NCBI RefSeq assembly: GCF_008330945.1
Contig: NZ_CP043489.1
Coordinates: forward strand, 992,001-1,056,000
Source of the DNA: Labrys sp. KNU-23
GTDB lineage: Bacteria > Pseudomonadota > Alphaproteobacteria > Rhizobiales > Labraceae
DNA length: 64,000 nt
Reading direction: 5' to 3'
Numbering within the stretch: position 1 is the stretch's first letter; every line of letters begins with the position of its first letter. The position numbers and the translations under genes are program-made. Shown here piece by piece: positions 62,592 through 64,000 of this stretch. The notes under the pieces are model-generated. The model had not been told where the DNA came from and ran no database searches. It worked only from the letters and a program-made list of their open reading frames with translations.

Positions 62592-63677
62592 TCAGCTCAG
62601 CTCGATCGCCCGCTTTTCCCGGATGCTCTGCTCGGCGGCCAGCACGATGCGCAGGCTGTTCACTGCGGCCGCCATGGATTCGGAGAGATCGAGGTCCTCG
62701 CGGATCGCCTTGAGGAAATAGGCCTGCTCGCGGTCGCACAATTCCTGATGCCCCGGCTCGTCCTCCATGCTGAAGATCTCGTCCGGCTTGGCGAAGTTCT
62801 TGTCGGCATCGACCTTGGCGTAGTGGATCTTGATGGCGTCGGTCTTGGTGTGGCGATCGATGTCGGCGGAATCGGAGAGTTCCTCGCCCTGCTTGGCGCT
62901 CTCGTTCTGGCCGGCGACGATGGAGACGGCCCCTTCCGGCCCGATGACGTCCTTCACGAAATAGGCAATCTCGCTCATCATCGGGCCCCAGCCCGCCTCA
63001 TACCAGCCGACCGAACCATCGTCGAAGGTGACGTGGAGATGGCCGTAATTCTGCTGGGCCGCCTCCTGCCAGAGCTTGGCGCCGATGCCGTGCACGCGCA
63101 GCGGCCTGGCGCCGGTGAGCTGACACATCACATCGACATAATGCACGCCGCAATCGACGATCGGGATCAGTGAATCGATCAGGTTCTTGTGCCAATGCCA
63201 GGCCGGGCCGCTGCTCTGCTGGTTGAGGTTGAGACGCATCACCAAAGGCTTGCCCAAGGTCCGGCCCATCTCGATGAACTTCACCCAGGAAGGATGCACG
63301 CGCAGGATATAGCCGAGCACCAGCTTGCGATTTTTCGCAATTGCGGCGGCCACCACCTTCTCGGCATCCTCGATATTGGTGGCGATCGGCTTTTCCATGA
63401 AGACATGGCAGCCTGCCTCGATCGCCCTCAGCGCGTAGTCGGCGTGGGTGTTCGGCCACGAATTGATCGAGACGGCATCGGGCCTGGTCTCCGTCAGCGC
63501 GGTCTCGTAATCCTCGAACAGCGGATAGCCTTCGAGTTCGGCCGGCACGGGCTTCGACTTGATCGAACGACTCATGATGCCGACGATCTCGAAACCATCA
63601 TTGCGATGATAGGCGCTGGCATGGGAGGCCCCCATATTGCCGAGCCCCACCACGAGAATCCTAACCTTGTCGGACAT
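62592..63677 (-). CDS. Gfo/Idh/MocA family oxidoreductase
   Basis: A 361-residue dehydrogenase from ATG 63677 (MSDKVRILVVGLGNMGASHASAYHRND). The cofactor motif is GLGNMG, the EKP motif is MEKPIATN, and the active-site His is in DCGVHYVDVMCQL. A segment with SADIDRHTKTDAIKIHYAKVDADKNF is an extended C-terminal loop. Upstream on the same strand (63922 onwards) is the end of another gene, and the amidase lies downstream; the group may be a catabolic unit for an aminated sugar or inositol-like compound (inference). Confidence 0.9.
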   Translation of the reverse strand: MSDKVRILVVGLGNMGASHASAYHRNDGFEIVGIMSRSIKSKPVPAELEGYPLFEDYETALTETRPDAVSINSWPNTHADYALRAIEAGCHVFMEKPIATNIEDAEKVVAAAIAKNRKLVLGYILRVHPSWVKFIEMGRTLGKPLVMRLNLNQQSSGPAWHWHKNLIDSLIPIVDCGVHYVDVMCQLTGARPLRVHGIGAKLWQEAAQQNYGHLHVTFDDGSVGWYEAGWGPMMSEIAYFVKDVIGPEGAVSIVAGQNESAKQGEELSDSADIDRHTKTDAIKIHYAKVDADKNFAKPDEIFSMEDEPGHQELCDREQAYFLKAIREDLDLSESMAAAVNSLRIVLAAEQSIREKRAIELS

Positions 63678-63805
63678 GCGCCCTCCCCCACTGCCAATCA
63701 CATGGTCCGACGCAGACCGGGATCCGCGCCGGATTTCAAAGCTTTGCAAAGCGCCCTTTAGAGGGCCGATGCAGTTCACTTGAGCGTCCTGGAGCTTGCG
63801 CTACC

Positions 63806-63885
63806 TTGTCATTGCCGGGCTTGACCCGGCAATCCAGCCCCTTCGCGTGGATCCTGGATAGCCGGGTCAAGCCCGGCTATGACAA
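63806..63885. repeat. Inverted repeat of two head-to-head hairpin units
   Basis: Left unit (63806-63837) TTGTCATTGCCGGG...CAATCCAG and right unit (63854-63885) CTGGATAGCCGGG...CTATGACAA. The left half pairs TTGCC with GGCAA inside, the right half TAGCC with GGCTA, so both arms form their own hairpins with compensating changes. Sister of the repeat at 58527. Confidence 0.8.
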
Positions 63886-63921
63886 ATCGCAGCGTTACCT
63901 CCTCAGGTGGACCGCATTCCC

Positions 63922-64000
63922 TTACAGCGCCCCGTTGAACAGGTTCGCCTTGATCTTCTCGACGTCGACCTTGGCAAAGCCGTCCGAAAGCTTGGCGCCA
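63922..64000 (-). CDS. C-terminal end of an unidentified protein, cut by the right edge
   Basis: Reading the minus strand, the last 25 codons before TAA (63922-63924) encode AKLSDGFAKVDVEKIKANLFNGAL. This amphipathic ending is typical of sugar ABC transporter binding proteins, and the neighbours (sugar dehydrogenase, amidase) fit, but the identity rests on these residues alone. Start and most of the gene lie beyond base 64000. Confidence 0.5.
   Translation of the reverse strand, partial: GAKLSDGFAKVDVEKIKANLFNGAL

Overview
The window is a 64-kb, GC-rich, densely packed chromosomal segment of an alphaproteobacterium, most likely of the order Hyphomicrobiales (Rhizobiales). The evidence is the cell-cycle methyltransferase CcrM near rnhB and a PA0069-type radical SAM gene, a TIGR02301-like exported protein, a dihydroorotase of the Q-x-H subclass, the alphaproteobacterial type of LexA box (GTTC-N7-GTTC) and typical dispersed palindromic repeats. 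The genus cannot be fixed from the sequence. I see no rRNA, tRNA, CRISPR array, transposase, integrase or prophage gene.

Layout. 0-8 kb: end of a zinc-type alcohol dehydrogenase, a DUF1007/NicO metal-export pair, a small ECF-like sigma/anti-sigma pair, a riboflavin enzyme fused to an N-terminal HTH, a divergent Lrp-ald pair with two palindromic operators, and a sulfotransferase-YkvA fusion. 8-17 kb: TsaC/Sua5, an acyl-CoA dehydrogenase plus SDR, an HDAC-like deacetylase, small exported proteins, a Nudix/SRAP divergent pair, a lipoprotein gene carrying an in-frame dispersed repeat, and a PBP5-type carboxypeptidase. 17-29.8 kb: a FAD oxidase/quinone reductase/BKACE operon, gluconokinase, RlmD-like methyltransferase, tlyA-dxs-xseB, a rhomboid protease, dihydroorotase and YgfZ. 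29.8-41 kb: a non-coding structured block, a membrane protein, a luciferase-like oxidoreductase, a tag-HD-phosphatase group, a very large DUF2339 membrane protein, a SleB-type cell-wall hydrolase, a family-4-like uracil-DNA glycosylase and a zinc peptidase.

41-51 kb is a uronate catabolic locus. A GntR/FCD repressor is divergent from uronate isomerase (uxaC) with an operator inside the promoter. It is followed by a complete CUT1 sugar ABC transporter (binding protein, two permeases, UgpC-like ATPase) and two Gfo/Idh/MocA dehydrogenases; a further one lies beyond the regulator. 51-61 kb carries the radical SAM gene, rnhB and ccrM, a group usually close together, here separated by a CUT2 sugar transporter operon (binding protein, ATPase, two permeases, FucU mutarotase). 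61-64 kb holds an amidase, another Gfo/Idh/MocA dehydrogenase and the C-terminal end of a further gene.

The strongest unusual observations are: a 105-bp mobile-looking palindromic element sitting exactly in frame inside a lipoprotein signal sequence; a SRAP-domain protein that has lost all three catalytic residues; a HTH-RibB-RibX fusion with a perfect palindrome upstream and a strong internal ribosome-binding site; a sulfotransferase fused to a YkvA-like membrane domain; a consensus SOS box before the PA0069-type radical SAM gene; and two families of dispersed hairpin repeats.
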